Source: Echiichthys vipera (Eukaryota > Chordata > Actinopteri > Perciformes > Trachinidae). Taken from it: a stretch of 64,000 nt of DNA. Below, piece by piece: positions 1-37,109 of the stretch. Position 1 is the first letter of the stretch, and each line of letters starts with the position of its first letter. The stretch spans positions 4,551,301-4,615,300 of the forward strand of contig OY829653.1 of the NCBI GenBank assembly GCA_963691815.1, in the 5' to 3' direction. The position numbers and the translations under genes are program-made. Below the pieces are notes generated by a model that worked only from the letters and a program-made list of their open reading frames with translations, was not told the DNA's origin and searched no databases.

Positions 1-1671
1 ATTTTCCTGAAAACTATTCAAATGGATTTATAGTGTTTTGGAAAAGAGCTCCTCGTATTTTACAACGTCAATATTTTACAGATAACATGTATTTGGAATA
101 ACAGAAATATAAAGCAATATAAATACAGGTATAACCATCTATCTATCTATCCATCTATCTATCTATCTGTCTAAAAATATCAGATTTACAACAGTAATAT
201 AAAAATTACTGTTGGGATATAAAATGACGGATACCCTTACAGCCGTTTTATATCCATAACCGCCCTCAGCAGGAAGTGTCATTGCACAGGTGTAACAGTT
301 CATTGTGTCACATAAATGTCAGTGCATCAACGACGAGCGTACCTCATTTATTTAATTAAATTGATTTAAATGTGTATGAATTCAGTTGCATGACCAAAAC
401 TAAGTAAAGTGTCATATCAGGAAGCTCAGCTCTGAAGTGTTAAACAGATCAACTACGATGTTTTTCACCTTTTTTCTGATTGAAAGCAGCATTTCAGCAG
501 CTGCAGCACGGAGCTAACACCATGTTCATCACAGTGCCGTCTGTTTGCTCCCTTGTTCTGAAACCTCGGCCATGACTGAAGTCAAAATCATCCCAGAGCA
601 TTTTTCTGTCCCTTTCCTCCCACTGAGAGGATCTTTTTGAGAGCAGGAAGGAACAGTCTGTCTTTAAATACTTACTGGAAACACCCGGACCCAAGATGAA
701 GCCTTTAGTTCCAGGAAATGCTTCGACTTCGTTTTCTTTTCAAAAGGAAAATGACGGCGTCTGGATGACGACGCAGAGGACGGTTGAGGAGACTTTCTTC
801 AGACATGCCACTATGTGCTTTATAGTTTTCTGCAGCTATTGTATATTTGCACATATTCACATATTTTTTGTCAACACAACAATCTCAAAGAACAGACAGA
901 AAATTGAAATTATAGGAATGTTTTTAACAACATTAGTCACTTGTTACTTTGCAGATTCAGAGTAATAATACAAAATAAATTATGGTGTAGGGCTACACGG
1001 AGGTATAAAGGATAGTACTGTTGCCTCACAGCGAGAAGGTTTCAGGTTCTCATCCCGGCCTGGGCCCTTCTGTGTGGAGTTTGCATGTTCTCCCCGTGTC
1101 TGCGTGGGTTTTCTCCGGGTTCTCCGGTTTCCTCCCACAGTCCAAAGACGTGCAGGTGTTCGGTTCATTGATGACTCTAAATCACCCGTAGGTGTGAATG
1201 GTTGTCTGTCTCTGGTCGTCTCTATGTGTCCTGTGATAGACTGGCGTCCTGTCCAGGGTGAACCCCGCCTCACGCCCGATGTCAGCTGGGATCGGCTCCA
1301 GCCCCCCCGCGACCCTGACAGGGACAAGCGGTTGAAGATGAATGAATGAATGAAATTATGGTGTAATATTATAGGTTAAGATACGATTTTAGTGAATTCT
1401 AAGCCTCACCTTTTACCAGCTGTCACATCAAAGTGATCTGTTCATTAATGCATCAATAATTATGATCCAATAATATAATATATAGTATTCTGAACTGAGC
1501 TGTTCTGCATAATGAGTTATTTTATTTGTTGTGCTATTGGATGCTCGTACTTTTGGTATCACTACGTTTCTTCAATTAAAAGATGTGAATATTTCTGCCA
1601 GCGCTTTTATTTTGTCGAGTAATTACCATGCAAACGTTTCCATTAGCTACACGGCCCCTTTGTGTTTGCAG
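1..1671. other. No coding exon recognised; simple repeat and SINE
   Basis: A (CTAT)n microsatellite with imperfect units lies at about 137-171. A SINE is at 990-1349 (separate entry) and an AT-rich dispersed repeat at about 1396-1600, related to 11125-11240. On the minus strand, 684-800 has a good donor (CCA/GTAAGT) after an open frame, but nothing recognisable is encoded. Confidence 0.5.
990..1349 (+). repeat. tRNA-derived SINE, DANA/mermaid-like body
   Basis: The left part has pol III-type boxes: a box A-like stretch around 1017-1038 and box B GGTTCTCATCC at 1045-1055. The body with GTTTGCATGTTCTCCCCGTG is a very common teleost SINE sequence. It ends in a GAATGAATGA tail. A second copy is at 19690-20035. 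The family name is from memory; the tRNA origin is seen in the boxes. Confidence 0.7.
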
Positions 1672-4600
1672 ATTACAGAGTAGAGAAGCTGCATCCCTTC
1701 AGAGTGATGCCACTGTACAGCGGAGGGACCTTTGACAAAAGATACAACAAGAGATACCATCCCATCAAAGTCTCCGTACCGCCATCGAGCAGGAAGGTAA
1801 CGGATCTGACGCAGCTCCTCGCTGTGGTCATTCACAGAGCTTCCTGTTCCGTCAGCAGCTGTGTCTGTGTGCTCTCAGGTGGAGCTGTACGCCGTCATCA
1901 CCGCCCACGGCTACGATGACAACCACTGTGGGGAGTTTTGCGTCACCTCCCACCACTTCTTGATCAACGGGGTTTTCAACAACACGCTCACATTTGATTC
2001 TGCAGGTGAGAAACGTGCGAAGGAATGATCTGGTCAAGACAGATGGCCGTCCTCCATAGAGCTGGGTCTGTTCGGCGTTCCCGCCTGTTAAAGGGAAGGT
2101 TTTATCGCCACTGTGTGCACGAAACTGCTAGATTGACACTACATATAATAACTATAATAATTATTACTACTTTTATTAAAGATAGTGTGACATGTTGGGT
2201 CTCTGTAAATCATAAATGAGTCATAGAGTTTGGTCTTGACCTACTCTGTATGTAAAGTGTCATGGGATAACTTTTGTTATGATTTGGCACTGTGAATAAA
2301 ATTGAATTGAATTGAATTTGCTGACAAAACAATCCTAGAAGTATCATAATAATTGTATAAGTAGTAAAGGAGATAACTTTATTTCGTTGGTAATACTTTT
2401 AGGTATCAAAAGTAAAGGTATTTAATGCAGAACGGCTCCTTTCAAAGTGTTTACAAAACCGATAATTCCAAGAAAGATCCTCACATTTGAGCAGCTGTAA
2501 CCCGTAAACGTTATTGAATATTCTCCTGATCTGCTTATCAATAACTCTGCCTGAGGACTGCACATTGAGCCACTGATTTAAAGGGTAATTCCTTGCACGG
2601 ATTGTCATATTTTCACATCCTTTTTGGTGATTCAGGGACACCTCTGGGCTGCACTCTGCGGGTGAAAGATGGCGCGGTACCCAACGAACACGGCACGTGG
2701 CTGTACGGGCGAGGGGGCTGGTGTGATGGACTGCAGGTCGACCCCTGGAGGACCGATGTCACCAAACAGGTTCGGCCCCCACGTCCCCAAACTTTATCAT
2801 TTGATCCTCTTTCCATTATCAATCTTTAACCATTTCATTTTATCTATAATAGCTGCAATTCTGCGCAGCTCTACTCTCGCTTTTTAATGCCAACAACCTG
2901 ACCAACACCGAACAGCAGACACACACAGTTAGCGACCAGCTGGTGAAACTAGTGCAGCATTCATCAGGTGGCTAGAAACACGACTACAAATGAATGTTGC
3001 TTGTTATTCTGGATGAATAAATAGGCAACTCTTTGCTGACACGTTCACCATATCAATGGTATAAATTGATAATGTGCCACTGACAGTTTGAGCTTCACGG
3101 CTAAAGTCTAGTTAATTTGTCCAGTGTGAGTGCAACCGTACCGCGCCTAGGAGTGGTACGTTTGCCGACCACGTCCCGTTTGGGAGAGGTGGGCTTTTGT
3201 AAAGCACGTTTGCTTATGTACGAGCATGAGCGTGCGCAAGTACGAGCGCGAGGTCTACGGTGGTTCTGACATCATTTCCTGTGCGCCTGTTCGGACATAG
3301 AAAAAAAGAAGGAGGGACCATGCGCGGACATTTAACAACAACAACAATGGCGGCGAAAGGTTCACGTTGGTGTGATGCGGAGGTGGAGTGTTTACTGCAG
3401 ATTTGGTCGATGAAAAGATTCAAAAACAGTCGACAAGACGCACAAAAACTCTGAGGTCTATGGAAAGATTTGTGTGAAAGTGTGAGTGCGCCCTCAGAGT
3501 TATTGAGGACGCGTCTTAAAGCCTCTCTTCCTCTCTTCCTGCAGCAGATTTACAAAAACCCGGCACTGAAATCAAGGTCACACTGATATAAAACATTTGA
3601 GTGAAGTAAGCCCACGAGCACCTAATTATCCTGAAGTGAGTTATTGACCCTCAAGGCTCCCGATATAATCACCGTCCTTGTTTCCTCTCATGTTCTCAGC
3701 CGTCGTGTGCAGCTCAGGCCTGAGATCAGATTTCCTCCAGGATAGAAGTGTATGGAAAAATACACAACTGCAAAGGCACGTTGCTCATGATGAGATCTTT
3801 AGTGCAGTTGCCACATTTTGTGTCACAGTTCACACAATCACACATCTGTAGAGATTAAATGATTTTATCCCAGATTTACTAGTTCAGCTCAAGAAAAGAC
3901 GTCTGATATTTTGAGTGTTCAGGGCCTGACTCTCTACGATGAACAGATACTGTAGCATGTGCATGAACTACGACAGCACAGTGGTCACATTTTTAGGTTG
4001 CCTTAAATAATAATCTCAAAAGATTTTCATTAAAATCCATATTTGTTAAGTCTTTGGACTTAAACCAACTACAACTTTTTGGCAGTGCCTGATGCCGCCT
4101 AATCCTAGCTAATCCAAATTTGGGCAAAGAGGTGGTGCATGGATGGAGCTGATTTAGGGCGCACTCACACTGTCCATCCGTACCGTGCCCCGTGCTTTAA
4201 GGTACTTGTCCCCCCTCCCTCTCCCCCCGCGGCCCAGACCCGTTTGTACTCACACTTCCTGGGCCTCGGCGAATGCTTCTTGCTGCCTATACGTCATCAC
4301 GCCGTAACACGTCACACGCATTGATGACGTCATCACGATGCGTCGCTTTGTTTCCAAATCTTTCCATAGACCTCAGAGTTTTTGTGCGTCTTGCCGACTG
4401 TTTTTGAATCTTTTCATCGACCAAATCTGCAGTAAACACTCCACCTCCGCATCACACCAACGTGAACCTTTCACCGCCATTGTTTGAAATGTCCGCGCAT
4501 GGTCCCTCCTTCTTTTTTCTGTGTCCCAACAGGCGCACATAAAATGACGTCAGAACCGCCGTAGGACTCATGCTCGGGCTCGCACACGTGCGCACACTAG

Positions 4601-5282
4601 TGGTAGTACATGTGCAAACGTGCTTTACTAAAGCCCACCTCTCCCAAACGGGCCGGGACCAGCAAGCGCGCGCACCTAGTACGGTTGAACTCACACTGGT
4701 CAAACAAACTAGACTTTAGCCGTGAAACGTGCTTGGGACGGCACGGATGGACAGTGTGAGTGCGACCTTAGTCCGAATGAAGCCTACAGTCACACCCTTA
4801 ATTATGCAAAACTTTAAGCCTTACTATAATTTAAACAGGTGTGTAAGATTAAAAAAAATGACCTTAGGAGTTGGGGAGTGGTTGGTGAGAACTGTGTGGA
4901 GGCATCTTTGTCTTCAGTACTCAAGTACAGACACTTTAAAGTTGATTGTAAGAAGAAGAGACAATTGTTTCGCAAATGTGTTCAGTCTGTGTGTTTTTGA
5001 GAGCCTGAATTGTGTCCAAGTGTTTCCTTTGTTGCTATAAGATGCCACACATGGTGGCTTTTAAAGAAGCCACTGAATCGATGTCTGTATCTATTTTCTG
5101 AGTGTCATCAGTGCAGCATGTGTACAAGCATCTTTTCTGTTTCTGTCCTCTTTCAGCTGAACATGAGCAAGCTTGGGTCCAACACTGTCGTCTACTTCGG
5201 CTTGTTCAACGGGACGGATCCTAATCCATCTGTGGACCCCGGATACATCATCATGTCCTCTTTTCTCGTCTTTTACAAATGA
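1672..5282 (+). CDS. PNGase F-like glycosidase, C-terminal domain (3' part of gene)
   Basis: Four exons join in frame: 1672-1796, 1879-2005, 2636-2769 and 5157-5282 (TGA 5280-5282), giving the last 169 or so residues. All introns are GT-AG, although the third donor (GTTCGG) is weak. The exon 1 start needs one upstream base, so earlier exons exist; none is evident in 1-1660. The protein has HCGEFCVTSHHFLING, then LGCTLRV, GRGGWCDG and a final IIMSSFLVFYK. This order matches the C-terminal jelly-roll domain of bacterial PNGase F, where CAEWC holds catalytic Glu206 and the cysteines form two disulfides (family knowledge, from memory). The Glu and all four cysteines are kept. The N-terminal domain with Asp60 would lie outside the window. 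PNGase F cleaves N-glycans from asparagine; activity and substrate here are inference. The enzyme is unrelated to NGLY1, the vertebrate cytosolic PNGase. No canonical AATAAA was seen soon after the stop. Confidence 0.82.
2035..2322 (+). repeat. Non-LTR retrotransposon 3' tail, copy 1
   Basis: The tail ends ATGATTTGGCACTGTGAATAAAATTGAATTGAATTGAA, with the AATTG repeat typical of fish LINE/SINE 3' ends. It shares the block from CATAGAGCTGGGTCTG to the tail with 27235-27460 and, in reverse, with 61755-61970. Confidence 0.6.
3095..3496 (-). mobile_element. PIF/Harbinger-type element remnant with Myb/SANT fragment
   Basis: This is the reverse complement of about 4360-4720 and carries the open start MAAKGSRWCDAEVECLLQIW, a Myb/SANT-like DNA-binding start as encoded by Harbinger elements. 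The right end has AGTGTGAGTGCGCCCT, the family terminus; the left terminus is missing. Confidence 0.6.
4157..4767 (-). mobile_element. PIF/Harbinger MITE with TTA target duplication
   Basis: The ends GGGCGCACTCACACTGTCC and GACAGTGTGAGTGCGACC are inverted repeats, flanked by TTA on both sides (4154-4156 and 4768-4770), the Harbinger target site. The interior includes a minus-strand copy of the Myb/SANT-like fragment. It lies in the last intron of the PNGase F-like gene, near the inverted copy at 3095-3496. Confidence 0.75.
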
Positions 5283-6294
5283 TAGCACTCTGTAAAACTC
5301 TGCATTTGAATGCTGGTGTAAATTAATGTGTGTTGCTGAATGTACAATCAAAGTGAAAGAATACATTTCTATTTTCCTACTGCTCTCATCGACTGTCTTC
5401 TTTACTCCTGCTCACAGACAGGATGTGACCTTAAGGCCTTTGAATGATAAACACGGTGCAGATGAATTTCTTTCTTTTTTTTTAAATATCACCTGCTACG
5501 CTCTCCTAGCACGACCGACCATTTGCATTTTCTCTCAAGACCTTACCCCGACGTCAACAAGAGGAAGCCTTGCAGCTAAATAGGCACTCCATGTGTTTTT
5601 AATGCCTCAAGCTGAAGATGCATTGTTCTGAGAGCAGCACCCTCTCCTCGCTAATTACATGTAATCATGTTCAACTTGAAACTTGAAGCATTTCTCAGTG
5701 AGTCACCCTCTTAACTTCAACAGCAGAAGATTTGTTCTTTTCTTTTATCCGGCGTTCAGGGAGGATGAGCCGACTGCAGAAGTGGAAAGTTTAAGGCCGT
5801 TCAACAGTAGCAGCAATACCAGACATTTTTTTATGTGTTAAGAGAAAAACCTGATATTTTGTGTAGGTGCATGGCCAAAAAAACAGTTTTTGTTTTGAGT
5901 TAAAGCCTGCTTGGGGCAGGGTGGCTGTGGCTCAGTGATAGAGTGGGTCAGTGATAGAATGGGTCATCCTCCCTTCAGGAGATTGGTGGTTCGATCCCCA
6001 GCACCCCCGGTCGGCATGTCGAAGTGTCCTTGGGCAAGACACTGAACCCTGAAATGCTCCTCGTGCTGCGCATGGTAGTGTGAATGGTCAGACCATCTGG
6101 TATGTAGATGTCCACTGCCATCAGTGTGAAGTAGTGTGCAAGCGCTGTGAGTAGTCAGAAGACTAGAAAGGCGCTGTACGCGTCCATTTAGCATTCCCGT
6201 GGCACATGTGAACATCATGTCACATCAGACATTAATTTAGTTTGGATCAAAGCAACTTATGAGGCAATCAACCTCCAATGCATGAAATTATAAG
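5283..6294. other. Intergenic region between PNGase F-like gene and col28a1
   Basis: The two genes converge here. Apart from the SINE at 5925-6200 no gene or RNA was recognised. Confidence 0.6.
5925..6200 (+). repeat. tRNA-derived SINE with duplicated box A
   Basis: Box A TGGCTCAGTGATAGAG is at about 5930-5945 and box B GGTTCGATCCC at 5988-5998. The piece GGGTCAGTGATAGAATGGGTCA repeats box A in tandem. The 3' part contains GAAAGGCGCTGTA. It sits between the PNGase F-like gene and the col28a1 3' end; the related copy is 18105-18390. Confidence 0.75.
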
Positions 6295-6717
6295 TTTATT
6301 GACTTTAATGACATTTCACATTATTATAAAACATGAACATTTAAAAACTCAAGACATTAAGTACAAAAATACATCATTGCATCGTACAAAAAGAGTTACA
6401 TTTTCTACATAGACACGTTAGTGGTTACAATGTTTTATTATGAACAGAACGGTCCCACAGTGTGTCAGTAACATCACAGGCGTCGTTTTCTCTGCGTTAG
6501 CTTGGTTCACACGATTAATACGCAGATCCCTCCAGTCCACAGGAAAAAGTACTTACTACTGAACAGTTTTAAACCTTTAACTAAATTTCCGGCGTATTTG
6601 CTGTATTTGCAGTCTGTTTATTTCCCCCTATCCGTGTCCAAGTAGCTACAGGTAAAATACTAAAGCGCTGAAGTGACCCTCATGGCGAAGTCACACGTCA
6701 ACAGGTACATGTGCGCG
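6295..6717 (-). other. col28a1: col28a1 3' untranslated region with poly(A) signal
   Basis: About 420 nt follow the TAA on the minus strand. AATAAA (TTTATT on the plus strand) occurs at 6295-6300 and a second copy near 6434. A tRNA-derived SINE begins about 70 nt beyond the distal signal, so it probably lies outside the transcript. The true cleavage site needs RNA data. Confidence 0.55.
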
Positions 6718-32380
<25,663 letters not shown>

Positions 32381-32484
32381 CCTAGCAGAGAACGCTTGTT
32401 AAAAGACGAACTAATGAAGTGCGTAATCTCACAGTGGGTGCAGAACACAAAGTATTCATCCAGCATCACAACATTCATCTAGTT

Positions 32485-32697
32485 CAGGGGAGGGCAATTC
32501 CCATCCTGGAGAGCCACTGTCCTGCATGTTTTAGGTTTCTCTCTGCTCTAACACACCTGATTGTAATGATTTACTCATTACCAAGCAGCTGATGCTCGTC
32601 ACAGTCTGATTCTTGTTAGACTCAGGTGTGTGAGGGTAGGGAGGAACCTAAAACATGCAGGACAGTGGCTCTCCAGGACCGGAATTGCCCACCCCTG
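32485..32697. mobile_element. hAT MITE with perfect 8-bp target duplication
   Basis: The ends are CAGGGGAGGGCAATTCC and GGAATTGCCCACCCCTG. ATCTAGTT occurs at 32477-32484 and at 32698-32705. Subterminal arms match the copy at 20.3 kb. It is just upstream of the col28a1 first coding exon. Confidence 0.92.
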
Positions 32698-32705
32698 ATC
32701 TAGTT

Positions 32706-34282
32706 CACATGTTGCTATCATGCATCCTACCAACCACACCCCATTTGTTCAAATTACACTGTTCCTTATACTGATAATGTGCGTTTTAAAATGCATGCAT
32801 TAAAAGTGAGACAAAAGATGTAAATGTAAGCCATAACAATTGGTCTAAACAAAAGTAAAATGCTGCAACCTTTACATAATCTGTAGAGACATTTAGTTCA
32901 GGTACATAAGCATCTCTAAATGTAAACGTTTAGGAACATGAGCCTACTGATTTATCTAAGCTGCAGCTACAGTAGCTGTATGGCACTGTATTAGGCATGC
33001 AAAAATGTAATGTAAGTATTTTTTTTTTTACCTAGAATCTCATTTAGCTGCAGTCAGGGCTTGTAGTCCAGTCAGCTGTGGCTCTTTCGGTGACATTTTG
33101 CTGCAAAATCAAGTCCAATAAACCAGGCTGAGACAAACTGAGGACCGTCAGACGAAGAGCTGCTGTGCAGTGTGTGTAGCCAGGGGCTCTGGGGCCGCTC
33201 CAACACTTCAGCGCTGAAAGGGCTTTTTCCCTGACTGTGGCTGTTCACTGGCACAACAATAAAGTCCTGCAGGAACATTATTGGGATATTAGACCAGTGA
33301 ACACTAGGCCTTCACTACAGTGTATCACTCTTAATATCAACGTGACTAATTATCAAAATAAAGCCCCCTACAGTAGCACAGACACTACTCTGTAAAAACA
33401 TATTAAAGGAACTATGTGGTGTTTTTTTTGTGCATTGTGTGTCATTCTCATGGACAGACTTCCTGCGTCACTTTTTGCACAAGTTAGGATTGTTTTTGCT
33501 TTGTGTTTTGGGCCTTTGAACATAGAGATTGTTTGCTTTATTTCCAAACAATGTTATTTTACATGTCCACTGTATCCCACTAATGCGAAAACCAGATGTA
33601 GTGTGATTCTTTTTTTTTCACAGCAATCAGACAAAACAAACTACAGACACAAACATACCAACACAGCAACAGCACAGCTAGAAAACAACAACAACTATAT
33701 TTCCATACTCCATACTACATATAAACACATAAAGACACCATGAAGACCCACATAACAACAAATAATAAGTAAAAAACAAGCAAAAAACACTGTGAACTCC
33801 CTCAACAGTCTTACATTTGTCCTATATTTATTTATGTATTTATTTATTCAAACACCCCCATTGTCCCGGACTGTACAAATCAAACATATGTTGTTAAAAC
33901 TTTCTTTTAAACTCACTTTGTCTTTTACTATTTCTAATGTTTCTATTCCACAGAAACACAGAAACCTCTATGAGTGCAACAAACTGATGCACTCTTAGAT
34001 TTAAGGACTTTCCCTTTCACAGAAAAGTCCTTGGATAACAGCAGGTAGTTATGTTTCACCCTACAGGCACTTTTTTACACTTTTTAATTAAATAAAATCT
34101 AAAAAATCACATGTATACAGAACACATATTTACCTTTTCTCTAAAGTACAAGTGGAGAGTTGTGAACACGGATCACTTACAAATAATATGTTCAAAAAAT
34201 CTGCTAAATCTTAATAAATTATCTAAAATATTATAATAATATAAATAAAAAACTTTCCTCTCTGTGTATTTCCACACACTTG
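32706..34282. other. Intergenic region between col28a1 and mios (divergent)
   Basis: The two genes are transcribed away from each other. The space is AT-rich; no exon, RNA gene or clear CpG island was recognised. The unseen 5' UTR exon of col28a1 probably lies here. Confidence 0.5.
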
Positions 34283-34481
34283 GTTGCTTGGTAACGGTGC
34301 CCTCTTGTGGTAAACTGCATGCGTAACGGTCCTAACGGCCTAAGCGGAACTTTGAGTAGCTGTCAACAACACGGACATGTTTTGGTGTAACACACAACAT
34401 TCAGCGCCTGGAACAAGTCTCTGCTCGACATGTGGATGTCAAATCGCATCTCAGTCGCTCATTTAAACACCCTGCGTGTTC
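34283..34481 (+). promoter_or_regulatory. mios: Probable mios promoter with RFX-type X-box and 5' UTR exon
   Basis: GTTGCTTGGTAAC at 34283-34295 is a near-perfect imperfect palindrome of the X-box type bound by RFX factors. About 150 nt downstream, the sequence around 34380-34481 ends in a strong donor, CGTGTTC/GTAAGT, consistent with a non-coding first exon spliced to the acceptor ATCTTCAG at 35571-35578. The transcription start is not visible, and factor binding is inference. Confidence 0.45.
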
Positions 34482-34809
34482 GTAAGTAACAGCATTAGTT
34501 GATGTTTTAAAGTGTTAGCGGATGTTTTAGACCGTTAGCTGAATCCGCGCGAGCTAAACGGTTATGTTTTAGCTCGTCCTTCACTCGTTAGCATTAGCTT
34601 AGCTCAGTTAGCATGTCAACAAACTTTGGACTTCAGTTCGAACCGTGACACTGTGTCATATAAGTTAACCAATTAACTACATATTTTACGTAACACGGCT
34701 TTTTAAATAATATATTAAACACACACGTTGATAACTCGCTAGTTAGCATCCGGTTGCTATCTTTTTTTTATCAGCAGCAGTTCAGATTTACATGAACAGG
34801 TCAGCTAAT

Positions 34810-34980
34810 TCACACGTTAACGTTACTTTTATCACATATATAACGTTACTTTTACCACACGTTAACGTTACTTTTATCACACGTTAACGTTACTTTTACC
34901 ACACGTTAACGTTACTTTTACCACACGTTAACGTTACTTTTATCACACGTTAACGTTACTTTTACCACATATATAACGTT
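34810..34980 (+). repeat. mios: Minisatellite, 23-nt unit ACGTTAACGTTACTTTTAYCAC
   Basis: Six to seven units run through the first intron of mios. Each holds the palindrome ACGTTAACGT. Variants differ mainly at one T/C (TATCAC or TACCAC) and two units have an ATATAT variant. Confidence 0.9.
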
Positions 34981-35139
34981 GTATGTACATGGACGGATTC
35001 TGAGACAATTGGCCCCTCGGCACAGGAAAAAAAAACTCTAACATGAAACCGTATTAGGCTTAAAAAAGTAAATATATATATATATATACTTTTAACCGAG
35101 AATCTCTTTAGTCAGGGCCTGGTTTCCAGGACCAAGACA

Positions 35140-35385
35140 TCCAACTTCAAAGACTCTACTTTAAGGTGTTTTGTAGTCATTTTGTGTCTCTTTGTGGTCA
35201 TTTTAAGTCCATTTTTCGTTGTTTTGCGTGTCTTTATAATTGTTTTGCATCTTTTTGTAGTCTTTTTTTACATCTGTTTTAATCATTATGCGTGTCTTTG
35301 TCATCTTTGTTTTGTCTCTTCGGTCATTCTGTGTATACTTGTGGTCATTTAGCGTTTCTTTGTGATCAATTTGTCTTTGCCAGGG
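35140..35385 (+). repeat. Decayed repeat of GTCATTTTGTGTCTCTTTGT type
   Basis: Irregular units of about 24 nt with GTGTCTTTGT and GTCATTTTG cores fill the first mios intron before coding exon 1. Nothing is encoded. Confidence 0.55.
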
Positions 35386-35611
35386 CCCCTGACTTTATGG
35401 GACCCTGTACCCGGTAGGCCCGTTCAGTAATCCATCCATGTATATGGGATAAGTCATGCTAGGTTTTTGATAAACTGCGCCAATTTCAGTAAGGTGATGT
35501 GTGTAATATCATTTGTATGTGTTTTGTATTTGTATGTGTCCCCTGCTAATTTCTTTGTCAATCTTGTCGCATCTTCAGGCTTAATGAGATTCTTCTAGCT
35601 GCTTCTGGATC

Positions 35612-37109
35612 ATGAGTGGCTCCAAGCCAGACATCCTGTGGTCCCCCCACCACCCGGACCGTTATGTCATCTGTGACTCTGAGCTGGGACTGTACCGTAT
35701 TGGACCTGTGGGCAGCTCAGAAACCAAGGCTGGGACTCTTCCGCTCTCTGAAGAAACTGCTGCTACTTTACTAGCCATCAACTCTGACACCCCTTACATG
35801 AAATGTGTGGCCTGGTATCCAAAGCATGAGCCTGAGTGTCTGCTCGCTGTGGGCCAAGCTAACGGCCGAGTGGTGCTCACCAGCCTTGGCCAGAGCCACA
35901 ACTCAACGTGTAAAGAGCTGGTGGGGAAAGAGTTTGTGCCCAAGCACGCCCGTCAATGCAACACTTTAGCCTGGAACCCGGTGGACAGCAACTTGCTGGC
36001 TGCTGGGTTGGACAAGCATAGAGCAGACTTCTCTGTCCTCATATGGGACATTAGCAGTAAGTTTTCTCCAGAGGCCAGTGTTGCCTCTGAGAAGATTCGC
36101 CTCTCATCGGTGGATTTAGACTCAAGCACAGTTGTGACTAAACCACTGTATGAGTTAGGCCAGAACGATGCTTGCCTATCCCTCTGCTGGCTGCTTCGTG
36201 ACCCAAAGCTGCTTTTAGCCGGCATGCACCGGAACCTCGCAATATTTGACCTGAGAAACACGAGCCAGAAAACGTTTGTCAACACTAAGGCTATCCAAGG
36301 GGTGACCGTCGACCCGCACTTCCCTGACCGTGTGGCCTCTTTCTTTGAGGGCCAGGTGGCCATCTGGGATCTGAGGAAGTTCGAGAAGCCCGTGCTCACG
36401 CTCAGTGAGCAGCCGAAGCCGCTCACTAAGGTATGATGCAGTTTGTTTTTGAGGAGATGAGTTTAAACGGAAACCAGTTAAAGTTGGGATAAGAATAGTT
36501 TATTTTTTTTAGGTGTCTTTGTATTCTGAAGATTAAGTTTGTTGGCAAAATATAAAATTTAGTAGATTTAACAGGCAGAAAGTTGACGGTTAATAAGAGG
36601 TTGCTTTGCTTTCTCATTTCAGGTGGCTTGGTGTCCAACCCGTAACGGCCTGCTGGCCACACTGACACGTGACAGCAACATCATCCGCCTGTACGACATG
36701 CAACACACACCTACCATCGGCGATGAGACGGAGCCCACCATCATCGAGCGAAGCGTGCAGCCCTGTGAAAGCCAGATTGGCAGCTTTGCCTGGCACCCGT
36801 CCTCTCAGAACCGCATGGTGGTGGTGTCAGCAGCCAACCGGGTCATGACTGACTTCACTGTGTTCGAACGCATCTCACTGGCCTGGAGCTCCACCACCTC
36901 GCTCATGTGGGCGTGTGGCAGACACCTGTACGACTGCGTAGAGGACGGAGCTGAAGGGGCGGAGAGTGCGATTGAGAAGGACATCGCCACTAAGATGAGG
37001 CAGAGGGCTCAGTCCAGGTACGGGCACGATACGGTCCAGGTGTGGAGGAACCACCTGCTGGCGGGAGGGAACGACCCCCAGCTCAAATCTCTGTGGTATG
37101 ATCTGTTTT
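35612..37109 (+). CDS. mios: mios coding exons 1-2: WD40 propeller
   Basis: Exon 1 (35612-36430, phase 0) and exon 2 (36623-37109, phase 1) encode about 435 residues with WD-type units such as TLAWNPVDSNLLAAGLD followed by VLIWDI, VAIWDLR, and VAWCPTRNGLLATLTRD. The acceptor ATCTTCAG lies 33 nt before the ATG. Exon 2 reaches QLKSLWYDLF and ends at T 37109, just before ATATCCTTTTT. The nearby GTATGA at 37096 is a false donor: using it gives no in-frame join to the next exon. Confidence 0.95.

Noticed and set aside
494..694. Minus-strand ORF with a good donor near 684
   Set aside because: No family was recognised and no partner exon was found; a first exon of an unrelated gene cannot be excluded but is not supported.
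1074..1349. ORFs in both directions, repeated at 19743-20003
   Set aside because: They are readings of a SINE; the same frames recur only because the repeat recurs.
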